64,000 nt of DNA from Azotobacter vinelandii CA (GTDB taxonomy: Bacteria; Pseudomonadota; Gammaproteobacteria; Pseudomonadales; Pseudomonadaceae), in contig NC_021149.1 in NCBI RefSeq assembly GCF_000380335.1, forward strand, positions 4,950,501-5,014,500, read 5' to 3'. Position 1 is the stretch's first letter. The number at the start of each line of letters is the position of its first letter. The translations under genes were made by a program, and so were the position numbers. The notes beneath the pieces are model-generated. The model made no database searches. It saw only the letters and a program-made list of their open reading frames with translations, and was not told the DNA's origin. Shown here in pieces: positions 1 through 8,773 of this stretch.

Positions 1-1
1 C

Positions 2-229
2 CGCGAGGTGCAGGAGGACTACCATATCGACTTCTACGGCTCGTCGTTCATCGCCGACCAGTCCGGCGCCAAGCTCGAGGAGCTGGACAAGACGGAAGAA
101 GGCGTGCTGGTGCACAGCTTCGACCTCGACCGCCTCGAGCACGTGCGCAGCGCCTGGGGGGTGTTCCGCGACCGCCGGCCCGACCTGTACGGCGCGATCA
201 AGACCCTTGACGGCAGCCTGGAGTCCTGA
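2..229 (+). CDS. aguB: N-carbamoylputrescine amidase, C-terminal part
   Basis: The reading frame is open from the left edge, so only the last ~75 residues are here. The tail (YGSSFIADQ, then EEGVLVHSFDLD, then AWGVFRDRRPDLYG, ending TLDGSLES) is what I recall of the C-terminus of pseudomonad AguB, a nitrilase-fold enzyme that hydrolyses N-carbamoylputrescine to putrescine, ammonia and CO2. The catalytic Glu-Lys-Cys lies upstream of the window. The stop is 3 bp before aguA, so the two are an operon, which supports the call. Confidence 0.85.
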   Translation, partial: REVQEDYHIDFYGSSFIADQSGAKLEELDKTEEGVLVHSFDLDRLEHVRSAWGVFRDRRPDLYGAIKTLDGSLES

Positions 230-232
230 GGC

Positions 233-1351
233 ATGCCCGAACCGATGCGAACCCTGAGCGGCACGCCGCGCGCCGATGGCTTCCGCATGCCCGCCGAGTG
301 GGAGCCGCACGCCCAGACCTGGATGCTCTGGCCGGAACGCCCGGACAACTGGCGGCTCGGCGGCAAGCCGGCGCAGGCCGCCTTCGCCACGGTGGCCCGC
401 GCCATCGCCCGCTTCGAGCCGGTGACCGTCGGCGTCTCGGCGGCGCAGTACGAGAACGCCTGCGTCCGCCTCGCCGGCGCCGACATCCGGGTGGTCGAAC
501 TGAGCAGCGACGACGCCTGGGTACGCGACACCGGACCGACCTTCCTGGTCGACGACGCCGGCGAGGTGCGCGGCGTGGACTGGACCTTCAACGCCTGGGG
601 CGGCTTCGCCGGCGGCCTGTACGCGCCCTGGAACCGCGACGACCAGGTGGCGCGCAAGATCCTCGGTATCGAGCGCTGCGCCCGCTACCGCACCGAAGGC
701 TTCGTGCTGGAAGGCGGCGCCATCCACGTCGACGGCGAGGGCACCCTGCTCACCACCGAGGAATGCCTGCTCAACCCGAACCGCAACCCGCACCTCTCGC
801 GCGAGGAGATCGAGGCCGTGCTCGCCGGGCACCTGGCCGTCGAACGGGTGATCTGGCTGCCGCAGGGGCTGTACAACGACGAGACCGACGGCCATGTCGA
901 CAACTTCTGCTGCTTCGTGCGTCCCGGCGAGGTGCTGCTGGCCTGGACCGATGACCCGCAGGACCCCAACCACCCGCGCTGCCGGGCGGCGCTGGAGGTG
1001 CTCGAGCGGGTCCGCGACGCCCGCGGCCGGGCCCTGCGCGTGCAGCGGATGCCGATACCAGGTCCGCTGCACGCCAGCGCGGAGGAATGCGCCGGCGTCG
1101 ACCCGGCCGCCGACAGCCAGCCGCGCGATCCGTCGATCCGCCTGGCCGCCTCCTACGTGAATTTCCTGATCGTCAACGGCGGCATCATCGCGCCGGCCTT
1201 CGACGATCCGCGCGACGCCGAGGCCGAGGCCCTTCTCCGGCAGTCGTTCCCCGGGCGCGAGGTGTTGATGCTACCCGGCCGCGAGATTCTCCTCGGCGGC
1301 GGCAACATCCACTGCATCACCCAGCAGCAGCCGGCCGCACGACGGCGCTGA
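233..1351 (+). CDS. aguA: Agmatine deiminase
   Basis: A 372-residue peptidylarginine-deiminase-family enzyme of normal length. It converts agmatine to N-carbamoylputrescine, the substrate of the preceding gene, so the pair forms the cytoplasmic agmatine-to-putrescine route. Visible family motifs are [13 protein letters not shown] near the N-terminus, [45 protein letters not shown], and the C-terminal [11 protein letters not shown] that holds the catalytic Cys (C361). The ATG lies 3 bp after the aguB stop. In P. aeruginosa these are aguBA, and (recalled) the same neighbours follow: an OprE-type porin and a GGDEF protein, as here. Confidence 0.95.
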   Translation: MPEPMRTLSGTPRADGFRMPAEWEPHAQTWMLWPERPDNWRLGGKPAQAAFATVARAIARFEPVTVGVSAAQYENACVRLAGADIRVVELSSDDAWVRDTGPTFLVDDAGEVRGVDWTFNAWGGFAGGLYAPWNRDDQVARKILGIERCARYRTEGFVLEGGAIHVDGEGTLLTTEECLLNPNRNPHLSREEIEAVLAGHLAVERVIWLPQGLYNDETDGHVDNFCCFVRPGEVLLAWTDDPQDPNHPRCRAALEVLERVRDARGRALRVQRMPIPGPLHASAEECAGVDPAADSQPRDPSIRLAASYVNFLIVNGGIIAPAFDDPRDAEAEALLRQSFPGREVLMLPGREILLGGGNIHCITQQQPAARRR

Positions 1352-1361
1352 ACGGCCCCGC

Positions 1362-1685
1362 TCAGCGTCCGTCGGCGCAGAACAGTTGGTAGAGCGTTTC
1401 GATCACCGCCAGGGCCTGCGGACTGCTGATCCGGTAGTGGATCTGCTTGCCGTCGCGCCGGGTCGCCACCAGCCCTTCGCGGCGCAGCACGCCCAGTTGC
1501 TGGGACAGGGTCGGCTGGCGGATGCCCAGCAGGGCCTCCAGTTCGCCGACATTGCGTTCGCCATGGGACAGTTGGCAGAGCAGCATGAGGCGATCGGGGT
1601 TGGCCAGCACCTTGAGCAATTGCTCGGCCTGGCCGGCGGATTCGCGCAGGCGCTGGATGTCGATGGCGGAAGTCGTTTCAGTCAT
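1362..1685 (-). CDS. ArsR-family regulator with a SqrR/BigR-like cysteine pair
   Basis: A 107-residue winged-helix repressor. I start at the ATG at 1685 (MTETTSA); the longer open frame upstream has no ArsR-like sequence. The helix-turn-helix core runs from about residue 45 to 85 (NVGELEALLGIRQPTLSQQLGVLRREGLV, then KQIHYRIS). C37 sits in LMLLCQL and C103 near the end (LFCADGR). The 66-residue spacing equals that of the persulfide-sensing cysteines of SqrR and BigR (C41/C107 and C42/C108, as I recall them), so a reactive-sulfur-responsive repressor is plausible. Metal-binding ELCVCDL-type motifs are absent. No sulfide oxidase gene is beside it; it is convergent with aguA. Targets are unknown. 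Confidence 0.85.
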   Translation of the reverse strand: MTETTSAIDIQRLRESAGQAEQLLKVLANPDRLMLLCQLSHGERNVGELEALLGIRQPTLSQQLGVLRREGLVATRRDGKQIHYRISSPQALAVIETLYQLFCADGR

Positions 1686-1848
1686 GGGCAAGAAGCTCGA
1701 TTGCGCTGGGCATAAGCTATTTAGAGACAACAGCTTTTTCAACGCCTGACGGCGCGGGAAGACGAGCGCAATGCGAGGGAGATGGCTCCGGGCCGCCCCA
1801 CCCCGACGGGTGGGAGCGCCTGGAGGAGGCGGCATGGCCGCCCCGGAA

Positions 1849-3117
1849 TTACAGCAGCGGCAGGGTGTAGCTGACGATCAGGCGGTTCTCGTCGACGTCG
1901 CGGACGAAGTTGCTGCGCATGGTGGCGTTGCGCCACTTCAGACTCAGGTTCTTCAACATACCGCTCTGGAACACATAGGCGATGTCCATGTCGCGTTCCC
2001 ATTCCTTGCCATCGGACCCCGGACCGCGGTCGACGTGGTCGCCGGACACGTAGCGGGTCATGAAGGTCAGGCCCGGGATGCCGAGCGCCGCGAAATCGTA
2101 GTCGTAGCGCAGTTGCCAGGAGCGCTCGTCGGCGTTGCCGAAATCGTTGACCTGGATGTAGTTGACCAGGAAGGGGTCGGTACCGTTGATCTGCGCGAAG
2201 CCGGTGTCGCCCTGCATCTTCTGCAGACCCAGGCCGAACTTGTGCGCCCCCATGGCATAGGTGGTCAACAGGCCGAAGGCGTGGTTGTCGACATGGGCCT
2301 CGCCGTCGTCCGTGGAGCGCGCGTAGCGCAGGTCGGTCTTCAGCGAGCTCTTGCCGAGCGGCAGCACATGCACCAGGTTGACGGCGTGCTGCTTGTACAG
2401 GTCGTCCAGTTCGCCGTAGTAGTAGGTGGCGGTCAGCGCCTTGGTCACCTGGTAGGTGGCGCCGCCATACATGAAGAAGTTCGCCTCGTTCTCGGCGCCC
2501 GGCTTGATGGTGATGTTGCGCCGGTTGGCGTTGACCAGGCTCATTTCTTCGTTATGGGTGGAGTTCCGGTAGTTGACCTCGTCCAGATAGCCGAAGTCCA
2601 GGGTCAGCCCCTCGATTTCCTTGATCTGCAGGTTGCCGCCCTGGAAGGTCTGCGGCAGCAGGCGGGTATCGTTGTAGACCAGTACCGGGTTCTTCGGCAG
2701 CAGGGTGCCGACCTTGAGTTCGGTCTTGGAGAAGCGGACCTTGCCGGTCACGCCCAGTTCGCTGTAGTCGTCCGGCGCACGGTTGTTGTAGCCGCCCGGC
2801 AGCAAGCCGGTTCCCGCCTCGCCCGGCCCCGAATCGAGCTTCACCCCCAACAGGCCGAGCATGTCGAGACCGAAACCGACCGGCCCTTCGGTGTAACCGG
2901 ACTCGTACTTCAGGATGAATCCCTGCGCCCATTCGTCCTGCTTGGACTGCTGGTTGGCAGCGCTGCTGACCTCGTCGCGGAAATCCTTGTTCATGTAGAA
3001 GTTGCGCAGTTCCAGACTGGCCTTGCTGTCCTTGAAGAACTCGGCAGCAGCCTGCTGAGTCGCCGACAAGCCCACAATACCGGCCGCCACAGCCAGCGCC
3101 AGGGTGGCTTTCGTCAT
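1849..3117 (-). CDS. oprE: OprD-family outer-membrane porin (OprE position)
   Basis: A 422-residue substrate-specific porin. The signal peptide runs to AAAEFF (about residues 1-25). The mature start (FKDSKASLELRNFYMNKDFRD) and the final strand (NRLIVSYTLPLL) are typical of the OprD/OprE/OprQ group of 18-stranded trimeric or monomeric barrels. LLPQTFQGG and YLDEVNYRN are family landmarks. It sits beside aguBA on one side and a GGDEF gene on the other, which is the recalled setting of oprE in P. aeruginosa; the symbol rests on that context more than on sequence. A ligand cannot be read from sequence. Two further OprD paralogues occur at 39.0 and 40.5 kb. Confidence 0.8.
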   Translation of the reverse strand: MTKATLALAVAAGIVGLSATQQAAAEFFKDSKASLELRNFYMNKDFRDEVSSAANQQSKQDEWAQGFILKYESGYTEGPVGFGLDMLGLLGVKLDSGPGEAGTGLLPGGYNNRAPDDYSELGVTGKVRFSKTELKVGTLLPKNPVLVYNDTRLLPQTFQGGNLQIKEIEGLTLDFGYLDEVNYRNSTHNEEMSLVNANRRNITIKPGAENEANFFMYGGATYQVTKALTATYYYGELDDLYKQHAVNLVHVLPLGKSSLKTDLRYARSTDDGEAHVDNHAFGLLTTYAMGAHKFGLGLQKMQGDTGFAQINGTDPFLVNYIQVNDFGNADERSWQLRYDYDFAALGIPGLTFMTRYVSGDHVDRGPGSDGKEWERDMDIAYVFQSGMLKNLSLKWRNATMRSNFVRDVDENRLIVSYTLPLL

Positions 3118-3374
3118 CTTGTTATTTCTCCGTTCTTATTTTTGGAGGCACTGCAACAACACGATCCCCATCCTCCGGGACAGGCCATGCGCAGAACCAT
3201 TGAGCACCCCACGACCGTCACGCGGGGGACGCAGCAACAATAGCCGGGCCTGGGAAAGGAGCATAGACGCCATATACGAAGCGACTGGATACTTATTAGT
3301 CATTGACTTGTATTGGCTATATCTATATGGGAATCCCTGCAGAAGCCTGCAGGACAAGGCTCGTAGGCGGCCTC

Positions 3375-3981
3375 CTAAAGCCGGACGATCCGGTTCTTGC
3401 CCTGCCGCTTGGCCTGGTACAGGCCGCACCGGCGCGGGCGTAGAGCGCCCCCAGGTCGACGTCGCCGGCTTCCAAACCGACCAGCCCCTGGCTGACGGTG
3501 ATGCGAAAAGTTTTGCCAGCGGCCTCGAACGCCAGTTTTCCGCTGCTCCGCTGCAGACGCTCGACGATCGGCAGGGCCTGTTCCGGGCGGCAGCGCGGGA
3601 ACAACGCGGCGAACTCCTCGCCACCGACCCGCCCGAACAGATCGTCGCGGCGCAGCAGTCGGCCAGCCGCTGCAGCACCTGGTCGCCGACCTGATGGCCA
3701 TGGGTATCGTTGATCCGCTTGATGTCGTCGATGTCCAGCAGCAGGAAGGCCAGCGGCGCGTCGTACTGGCGGGCGAGTCGCAACTCGCGCTGGGCGCACT
3801 CGAAGAAATGCCGGCGGTTGCTGCTGCGGGTCAGCCCATCGGTGCTGGCGAGGCGCTGCAGTTCGCTCTCCAGGCGCTTGCGCTCGGTGATGTCCTCGGC
3901 GAGGCCGACGGGGCCGGCGCGCCTTCCGATCCGGGCGCCAGACGCCGGCGGGTGATCGATGCCGCCTTGAGGCTCATGCAA
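3375..3981 (-). pseudogene. Diguanylate cyclase (GGDEF) gene, frameshifted and 5'-truncated
   Basis: Three reading frames must be joined to read a GGDEF domain. The first frame gives a PAC end (AEDITERKRLESELQRLASTDGLT) and LLLDIDDIKRINDTHGHQVGDQVLQ. Near 3655 the match moves to a second frame with RDDLFGRVGGEEFAALFPR and TVSQGLVGLE. Near 3425 it moves to a third frame with LYQAKRQGKNRIVRL and the stop. The GGEEF signature is intact but cannot be reached in one frame. Upstream of about 3960 no PAS or sensor sequence is recognisable. By position it corresponds to the GGDEF gene next to oprE in P. aeruginosa (recalled). Two sequencing errors would be the alternative explanation. Confidence 0.75.
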
Positions 3982-4068
3982 TCCCTCTCCCTCGAGCTGA
4001 ACCAGCCATCGCCCCGACGGGCGCAGGCCACCAGATCGACGGCGGCCGGCAAAGTTCGCCGTGCCGCC

Positions 4069-5259
4069 TCAGGCGAGGCTCGGGGCGGGACGCAGCGAGT
4101 AGGTCTTCAGGTGTTCGGCGAACTCGCACAGGGACTGGATGCCGCTGGCCTCCGCCTCGTGCACCCAGGCCCGGATCGCGGCGAGCATCTCATGGCCGTT
4201 GGCGCTGGTCCGGGTCCAGACCTGCTGCAGCGCCAGGCGTCGTTCGTAGACCACCCGGAGCGTCTGGCTCTGTTCGAGGAGCGACTGGATGCGCGCCTGC
4301 TGGCGCGCCTCGAGCAGGCTGCTCTCGCGCGCCAGCAGGCCCTTGGCCCGGTGGAACAGGTGACGCACCGAGGCCTCGGCCCGGGCCGCCTCCATGCGCA
4401 CCTGCGGGGCGATCACCCGGCTACGGTAGTGCGCCATGATCTGGAAGCGGTTGTTGAGAATCGCCCTGGCGGTGTCCATGTCCAGATGACGCTTGTCCGC
4501 CACCCGGTGGGCGACCGGCACGGTGCGCTTGACCTCGGCGAGCCCCAGCAGGACCAGCAGGCGAATCCAGGCCCAGCCCATGTCGAATTCCCAGGGGCGT
4601 ACCGACAACTTGGCCGAACCGGGATAGGTATGGTGGTTGTTGTGCAGTTCCTCGCCGCCGATCAGGATGCCCCAGGGCACCAGATTGGTGGCGGCGTCGC
4701 GGCATTCGAAATTGCGATAGCCCACGGCATGGCCGAGGCCGTTGACCACGCCGGCGGCCCAGAACGGAATCCACAGCATCTGCACGGCCCAGACGCTCAG
4801 GCCGAACGCGCCGAACAACGCCAGGTCGATCAGCAGCATGAGCATCGCGCCGCCGTTGGGGAAGCGCGAATAGACATGTCGCTCGATCCAGTCGTCCGGA
4901 CAGTTCTTGCCGTAGATGCGCAGCGTCTCGGTATTGCCCGCTTCCGCCTTGTACAGTTCGGCGCCCCGCCACAGGACGTTCGCCAGCCCCTTGTAGCGGG
5001 GGCTGTGCGGATCCTCCGGCGTCTCGCAGCAGGCGTGGTGCTTGCGGTGGACGGCGGTCCACTCGCGGGTGTTCATGCCGGTGGTCAGCCACAGCCAGAA
5101 GCGGAAGGCGTGCTTCACGGCCGGATGCAGCTCCAGCGCGCGATGCGCCGAATAACGGTGCAAGTACACGGTGACGCTGACCACGGTCAAATGCGTGATC
5201 AGCAAGGTCACCATGATGAGCTGCCAGGGCGTCGGATCGAGAAAACCGTCGTACCACAT
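4069..5259 (-). CDS. desA: Acyl-CoA/acyl-lipid desaturase, DesA-like
   Basis: A membrane di-iron fatty acid desaturase of 396 residues from the ATG at 5259 (MWYDGFLD). That start has a GAGG about 10 bases upstream and is the usual one in pseudomonad homologues; an ATG at 5292 would add 11 residues. The three histidine boxes are present: HRYSAH, HRKHH and, later, ELHNNHHTYP. Hydrophobic segments flank the first box and lie around WAVQMLWIPFWAAGVVNGLGH. The C-terminal ~130 residues are a soluble helical tail (AEASVRHLFHRAKGLL, then GIQSLCEFAEHLKTY) also seen in P. aeruginosa DesA. It introduces double bonds in membrane acyl chains. A fragment of a second copy of its 5' end occurs 10 kb away at 15.6 kb. 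Confidence 0.92.
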   Translation of the reverse strand: MWYDGFLDPTPWQLIMVTLLITHLTVVSVTVYLHRYSAHRALELHPAVKHAFRFWLWLTTGMNTREWTAVHRKHHACCETPEDPHSPRYKGLANVLWRGAELYKAEAGNTETLRIYGKNCPDDWIERHVYSRFPNGGAMLMLLIDLALFGAFGLSVWAVQMLWIPFWAAGVVNGLGHAVGYRNFECRDAATNLVPWGILIGGEELHNNHHTYPGSAKLSVRPWEFDMGWAWIRLLVLLGLAEVKRTVPVAHRVADKRHLDMDTARAILNNRFQIMAHYRSRVIAPQVRMEAARAEASVRHLFHRAKGLLARESSLLEARQQARIQSLLEQSQTLRVVYERRLALQQVWTRTSANGHEMLAAIRAWVHEAEASGIQSLCEFAEHLKTYSLRPAPSLA

Positions 5260-5405
5260 GCGTTGTGTACCTCGGAAGTTGAACAGCGGCATGGGACTTC
5301 ATTCGAACGCATCCGGCCGGCGACGCCTTTCCGGACAGGGAACGTTTCCACTGCCCTGCCCGGCAGCCATGGAGCGGGCCCCTGCCGATGAAAGGCCCCT
5401 CTCCT
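5159..5405. repeat. Left copy of a diverged direct repeat flanking the anf region
   Basis: This stretch covers the first ~30 codons of desA, its upstream spacer, and a relic of a plus-strand gene start (CCTGCCGATGAAAGGC). It aligns in the same orientation with 15613-15872. Shared blocks include ACGGTGACGCTGACCACG, GATCGAGAAA, CTCGGAAGTTGAACA, GCCCGGCAGCCATGGA and CCTGCCGATGAAA. Similarity is high in blocks with small indels, so the duplication is not recent. Confidence 0.8.
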
Positions 5406-5870
5406 GACGTCCTGTCATCGAATCCGACCGCCAGGGTGGAAAACGCTACCGGAAGATGCGGCAGGCACTGGGCCAGCCCCGAGGGAGGAGCAGCGGGACC
5501 CGGGCAGTCGCAGGCGAGCGGGATGCTGCGGCAGCGATGACGGAGCGAACGCAACGAGGAAGGCTCCAGCGACCGCCAGGTGGCGCGCTGTCCTCCGAGC
5601 CGTCGATGGTCAGACGTTCACGAACCCGATTGTCCGGCCCAGCGCCCCGTCGACTCGCCTACTGTCCAGGGAGCACTCCGGGCGTCGGCCGGGGAAGGCC
5701 AGGGCCCGGTCAGGCCCCGGCGCGCCACGTGGCCGGCCATGCTCCCGGGCACTCGATCGTCACGCCGGTGGGCGAGGTGCCCACCAACGCCTGGAGTGAC
5801 CGGGGTCGGGCGGCACGAGCTTCGCCTGCCCGCGCGGGTCGAGCAGGCCTTGCAGGGCCGCTTCGGCCGT
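5406..5870. other. Intergenic region downstream of anfR
   Basis: About 465 bases between the left repeat and the end of the anf operon. Open frames here (for example 5618-5890 minus) lack ribosome-binding sites and recognisable domains, so I call no gene. No clear terminator with a T-tract is visible. It marks the left edge of the putative anf insertion. Confidence 0.5.
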
Positions 5871-6422
5871 TCAACCACAGTTGCAGGCATGGCCTCCCAC
5901 CAGAATCCTGTTCAGATCGGTCTTTCTGGGTAATGGCTCATCGGTCGGTTTGTTGTCGATCCGCTTCAGGCGCTCTATGTAAGCCTCCGGCAATCCTTGC
6001 GCCGTCGCACCGGCGACGATGTAGTCCAGGTAGCCGCTGCTGGGCTGGGTGGTTTCCCCCAGGCTGGACTTTTTATAGGTGAATACCGAATGGCTCCGGC
6101 CGTCTTCGCCGATCACCTCCACCGGGAACTGGAAATAGGGTCCGGTGCCGTCCAGGCGCGCGCCCTGGCAAGCATCCAGATAATCCGCATCGTTGTAGGT
6201 CACTTCGTAGATCAACCCGTATAGCCGATCGCCGGGGGACTCCACGATGCTTTCCAGACCACCGTCCCAGCGGTCGGTATATCCGAAAAAGGCCAGGGCG
6301 TGGTCGGGCAAATGAGCCACCATGAACACTTGCGGTTCGTCGCAGCGGGCCGCGATGTGTTCCGGGTTCATGTCCACGCCGTAGGCGAAATAGAGCAGAT
6401 GGTTGTCTTGGGAAACGCTCAT
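5871..6422 (-). CDS. anfR: AnfR, gamma-glutamylcyclotransferase-fold protein of the anf operon
   Basis: A 183-residue protein with the GGCT-like opening LLYFAYGVDMNPEHIAARC (compare the YFAYGSN signature) and the later strand GDRLYGLIYEVTYNDADYLDACQG. It ends in HACNCG. CAGGAG lies 8 bases before the ATG. It is the last gene of anfHDGKOR, 48 bases after anfO. In Azotobacter, anfO and anfR are needed for diazotrophic growth on the iron-only enzyme, and a role in FeFe-cofactor maturation or stability has been proposed; the reaction is not known. Variation of the GGCT motif (GVD for GSN) argues against ordinary glutamylcyclotransferase activity. Confidence 0.9.
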   Translation of the reverse strand: MSVSQDNHLLYFAYGVDMNPEHIAARCDEPQVFMVAHLPDHALAFFGYTDRWDGGLESIVESPGDRLYGLIYEVTYNDADYLDACQGARLDGTGPYFQFPVEVIGEDGRSHSVFTYKKSSLGETTQPSSGYLDYIVAGATAQGLPEAYIERLKRIDNKPTDEPLPRKTDLNRILVGGHACNCG

Positions 6423-6470
6423 GGAAAGACTCCTGTCCGTCGTTGAAAGGATGGATCGCGGGATGGGATT

Positions 6471-7208
6471 TCAGCCGGCCGGCGCGGCCTCCGGCCCAGG
6501 CAGAACACGCAGCTTCAGGCCCTTTTTCGGGCCGGCGAGCTCCTCGGACTCGGCCCTGAGGTTGAGTTCGTCGAGCTTGTGGGAAAACCAGCGCGGGACG
6601 TGATCGCAGAGGATCTCGAACTCGCGGAAGACGGTGTTTTCCAGAAAGGGGATCAGTACCTGGCGGGAATTGAGCTCCTTGTTGCCCTTGAGCGCGGCCT
6701 CCAGGTCGAGGCGGTAACGGCCTTCGCCCAGGCATTCCGGCTGCGGGATGGATTCGGGCTCCGGGGCGCCGGCCGCGGAACGCCGTTTCCCGCCGCCGCC
6801 TCCGCCCGCGCAGCCGCCGGCGGACGCCTGCGCCGCGGCCTTCTCGGCCTCGGCGGCGGCCAGGGCCTCCCTGAGCGCCAGATCCAGCTCGTTGCGGGCC
6901 ACGTTGTCCAGTTGTTCGTGCAGGGAGCCCTGCGACTTCCAGGTCCGGAAGCCCATTTCTTCCTGCAGGAGGGAATACAGCAGGCCGCGCACCTCGGCGG
7001 ACAGCAGGGTCTTGCAGTCCTCCAGATGGACCACGGCCTCGCGCAGGGCCTGCTTCACCTCGGGAATGTTCATCTCCGCCGTGATTTCGAGCGGAACCTG
7101 CCTTTTCAAAATCCAGTGTTCGTCGTCTTTTTCGTAGAGCTGGAACCTGCCGGCCGTGTAGAGACCGGCCATGTCTCCATGCCGATCGAGATAAGCCGCG
7201 ATTTTCAT
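6471..7208 (-). CDS. anfO: AnfO, iron-only nitrogenase accessory protein
   Basis: A 245-residue protein from the ATG at 7208 (MKIAAYLDRHGDMAGLY), with GAAGAGG just upstream; an upstream in-frame ATG at 7352 would run back over the anfK end region and is rejected. The N-terminal half (residues 1-130) ends in a helical segment (ELDLALREALAAAEAEKAAAQ). A Gly-rich linker with GGCAGGGGGG follows, then a C-terminal domain (GEGRYRLDLEAALKGNKELNSRQVLIPFLENT). It lies in the anf operon between anfK and anfR, after a 164-base gap holding an inverted repeat. The molecular function is not established. Confidence 0.9.
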   Translation of the reverse strand: MKIAAYLDRHGDMAGLYTAGRFQLYEKDDEHWILKRQVPLEITAEMNIPEVKQALREAVVHLEDCKTLLSAEVRGLLYSLLQEEMGFRTWKSQGSLHEQLDNVARNELDLALREALAAAEAEKAAAQASAGGCAGGGGGGKRRSAAGAPEPESIPQPECLGEGRYRLDLEAALKGNKELNSRQVLIPFLENTVFREFEILCDHVPRWFSHKLDELNLRAESEELAGPKKGLKLRVLPGPEAAPAG

Positions 7209-7252
7209 AGGGGCCTCTTCGAGTCCAGCCTGTCCGCGCCGTCGGAAAAAAC

Positions 7253-7287
7253 GTGCATCCACCGTCCGACCCGGCAAGCGGATGCAC
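7253..7287. repeat. Perfect 8-bp inverted repeat between anfK and anfO
   Basis: GTGCATCC at 7253-7260 pairs exactly with GGATGCAC at 7280-7287 around a 19-base loop that can pair further. In the minus-strand transcript it lies in the 164-base anfK-anfO gap, the longest gap inside the operon. It could stabilise or process the message, or attenuate anfO and anfR; there is no T-tract for a simple terminator. Confidence 0.45.
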
Positions 7288-7372
7288 CAGATACAGCGGC
7301 ACAGGGATCGGCGAGAAGGACAGCGATGCAGCCCGCTGCCCTCTCGCGCCAACTACAAGGATTGGATGGTCC

Positions 7373-8761
7373 TTACCAGACGTTGAGGACCCATTCCTTG
7401 TTCTTCTTGTGTTCCATATCGGCGAACAGGGTGTTGGCCATCTGCTCGGCCAGCCAGATGGCACCGCCATAGCCCACCGTGGGATAGCGGAACAGGCCGG
7501 CGCGGTCGTAGGTCGGGAAACCCACGCGCAGCATCGGGATGTTGTAGTCGATGGAGATGAAACGGCCCTTGGAGTGACCGAGGATCAGATCCAGTTCCAG
7601 ACCCTCGTTCTTGATGCGGTTTTCCAGTTCCCAGAAATCCGCATTGGTGACGATTTCCATGCCGTAATCGACGTTTTCCTGAAGCGCCTTGATGCGCGGA
7701 TCGTCCACGTACTTGGAGTTGTCGTCGCCCAGCAGCAGCAAGACGGGCTTCATCTCCAGATCCAGGCAGAATTCGGCCAGGCCGATCACCAGATCCGGCG
7801 CCCCATAGATGGCCACACGCTTTTCGGCCAGAAACATGTGGGTCAGGTCGGCCAGGGCATCGATGGCCACCCCGCGCTCATGGGCCAGCGACTGGGGAAT
7901 CGGCTTGCCCGTCGCCTTCTTCAGGTTCTGCAGGAAGATGTCGGTATTGCGGATGCCGATCGGGGTCGGGCCGATGATCGCCGGGATCTCGAATTTCTTC
8001 TGCAGATACTCGGCGGCCTTGGTGCCTTCGTAGCGGTTCAGGGCGAAGGTCGCCCGGGCATTGCCGGTGTCGATCAGATCCTCGATGGTGGTATTGCCGT
8101 GGGAAACGGCACTGCCATCCGGCAGGATCGGCGAGTCGAAACTTTCGATCTCGAACAACACGTTGGCTTCGATGTCCATTTCCCCGAGCAGGTGCTTCAG
8201 CTCCTTGACATCCCCCGGATTGACCCAGCCGGTGAGCAGATTGATCTTGTCGTTGGGCGCTTCGCGCTTGGCGAAATGCCTGACCACATCCCGAACGGCC
8301 ACGTCGTAGCCGCTGATCATGCTGCCCACGAAGCTCGGCGTGTGCATGGCGATCAGATGGACTTCCCGGTCCGGGAACTTCTCTTTCAGCAGCCCTTCGT
8401 TGAGCTTCTTGATCACCCCGTCCACGTCGTCGCCGATGATCTCGGTGGAGCAGGTGGTGATGATGGGCACCACCTTCACGTCGGGATAGCGGCTGAGCAG
8501 CACATCGACCGCTTCCTCGACCCGGCCGCAGGCACCGAACACGGCGCCGTCCTCGTGCAGGGAGGAAGAGGCCAGCTCGAAACTTTCCTTGTAGTGCTGG
8601 GAAAAGATCAGGCGGACGAACATCACGCAGCCTTGGCCGCCATGCACGATACCGATGCAATCCTTGATACCGATACTGACGAACTGGGCACCGGCCGGTT
8701 GACAGGTAAAGATGGGGTTGATAGTGCCAACCCGCCCTTTTTCCTTGACTTCGCAAGTCAT
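7373..8761 (-). CDS. anfK: Iron-only nitrogenase (FeFe protein) beta subunit
   Basis: A 462-residue subunit that forms the P-cluster half-site with AnfD in the alpha2-beta2-delta2 dinitrogenase. P-cluster ligand cysteines are visible at C20 (NPIFTCQPAGAQ), C45 (VHGGQGC) and C104 (PIITTCSTEIIGDD). The short N-terminus, without the ~50-residue extension of NifK, is typical of VnfK and AnfK. AGAGGGG precedes the ATG and the gene begins 12 bases after anfG. Co-transcription with anfHDG fits the fixed subunit stoichiometry. Base composition of this and the neighbouring anf genes is visibly less G+C-rich than the flanking genes. Confidence 0.98.
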   Translation of the reverse strand: MTCEVKEKGRVGTINPIFTCQPAGAQFVSIGIKDCIGIVHGGQGCVMFVRLIFSQHYKESFELASSSLHEDGAVFGACGRVEEAVDVLLSRYPDVKVVPIITTCSTEIIGDDVDGVIKKLNEGLLKEKFPDREVHLIAMHTPSFVGSMISGYDVAVRDVVRHFAKREAPNDKINLLTGWVNPGDVKELKHLLGEMDIEANVLFEIESFDSPILPDGSAVSHGNTTIEDLIDTGNARATFALNRYEGTKAAEYLQKKFEIPAIIGPTPIGIRNTDIFLQNLKKATGKPIPQSLAHERGVAIDALADLTHMFLAEKRVAIYGAPDLVIGLAEFCLDLEMKPVLLLLGDDNSKYVDDPRIKALQENVDYGMEIVTNADFWELENRIKNEGLELDLILGHSKGRFISIDYNIPMLRVGFPTYDRAGLFRYPTVGYGGAIWLAEQMANTLFADMEHKKNKEWVLNVW

Positions 8762-8773
8762 GTCGAACCCCTC

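Noticed and set aside
1801-1848. Terminator of the OprD gene (GGCGGC-ATG-GCCGCC)
   Set aside because: The stem is only 6 bases and there is no T-tract; too weak to call.
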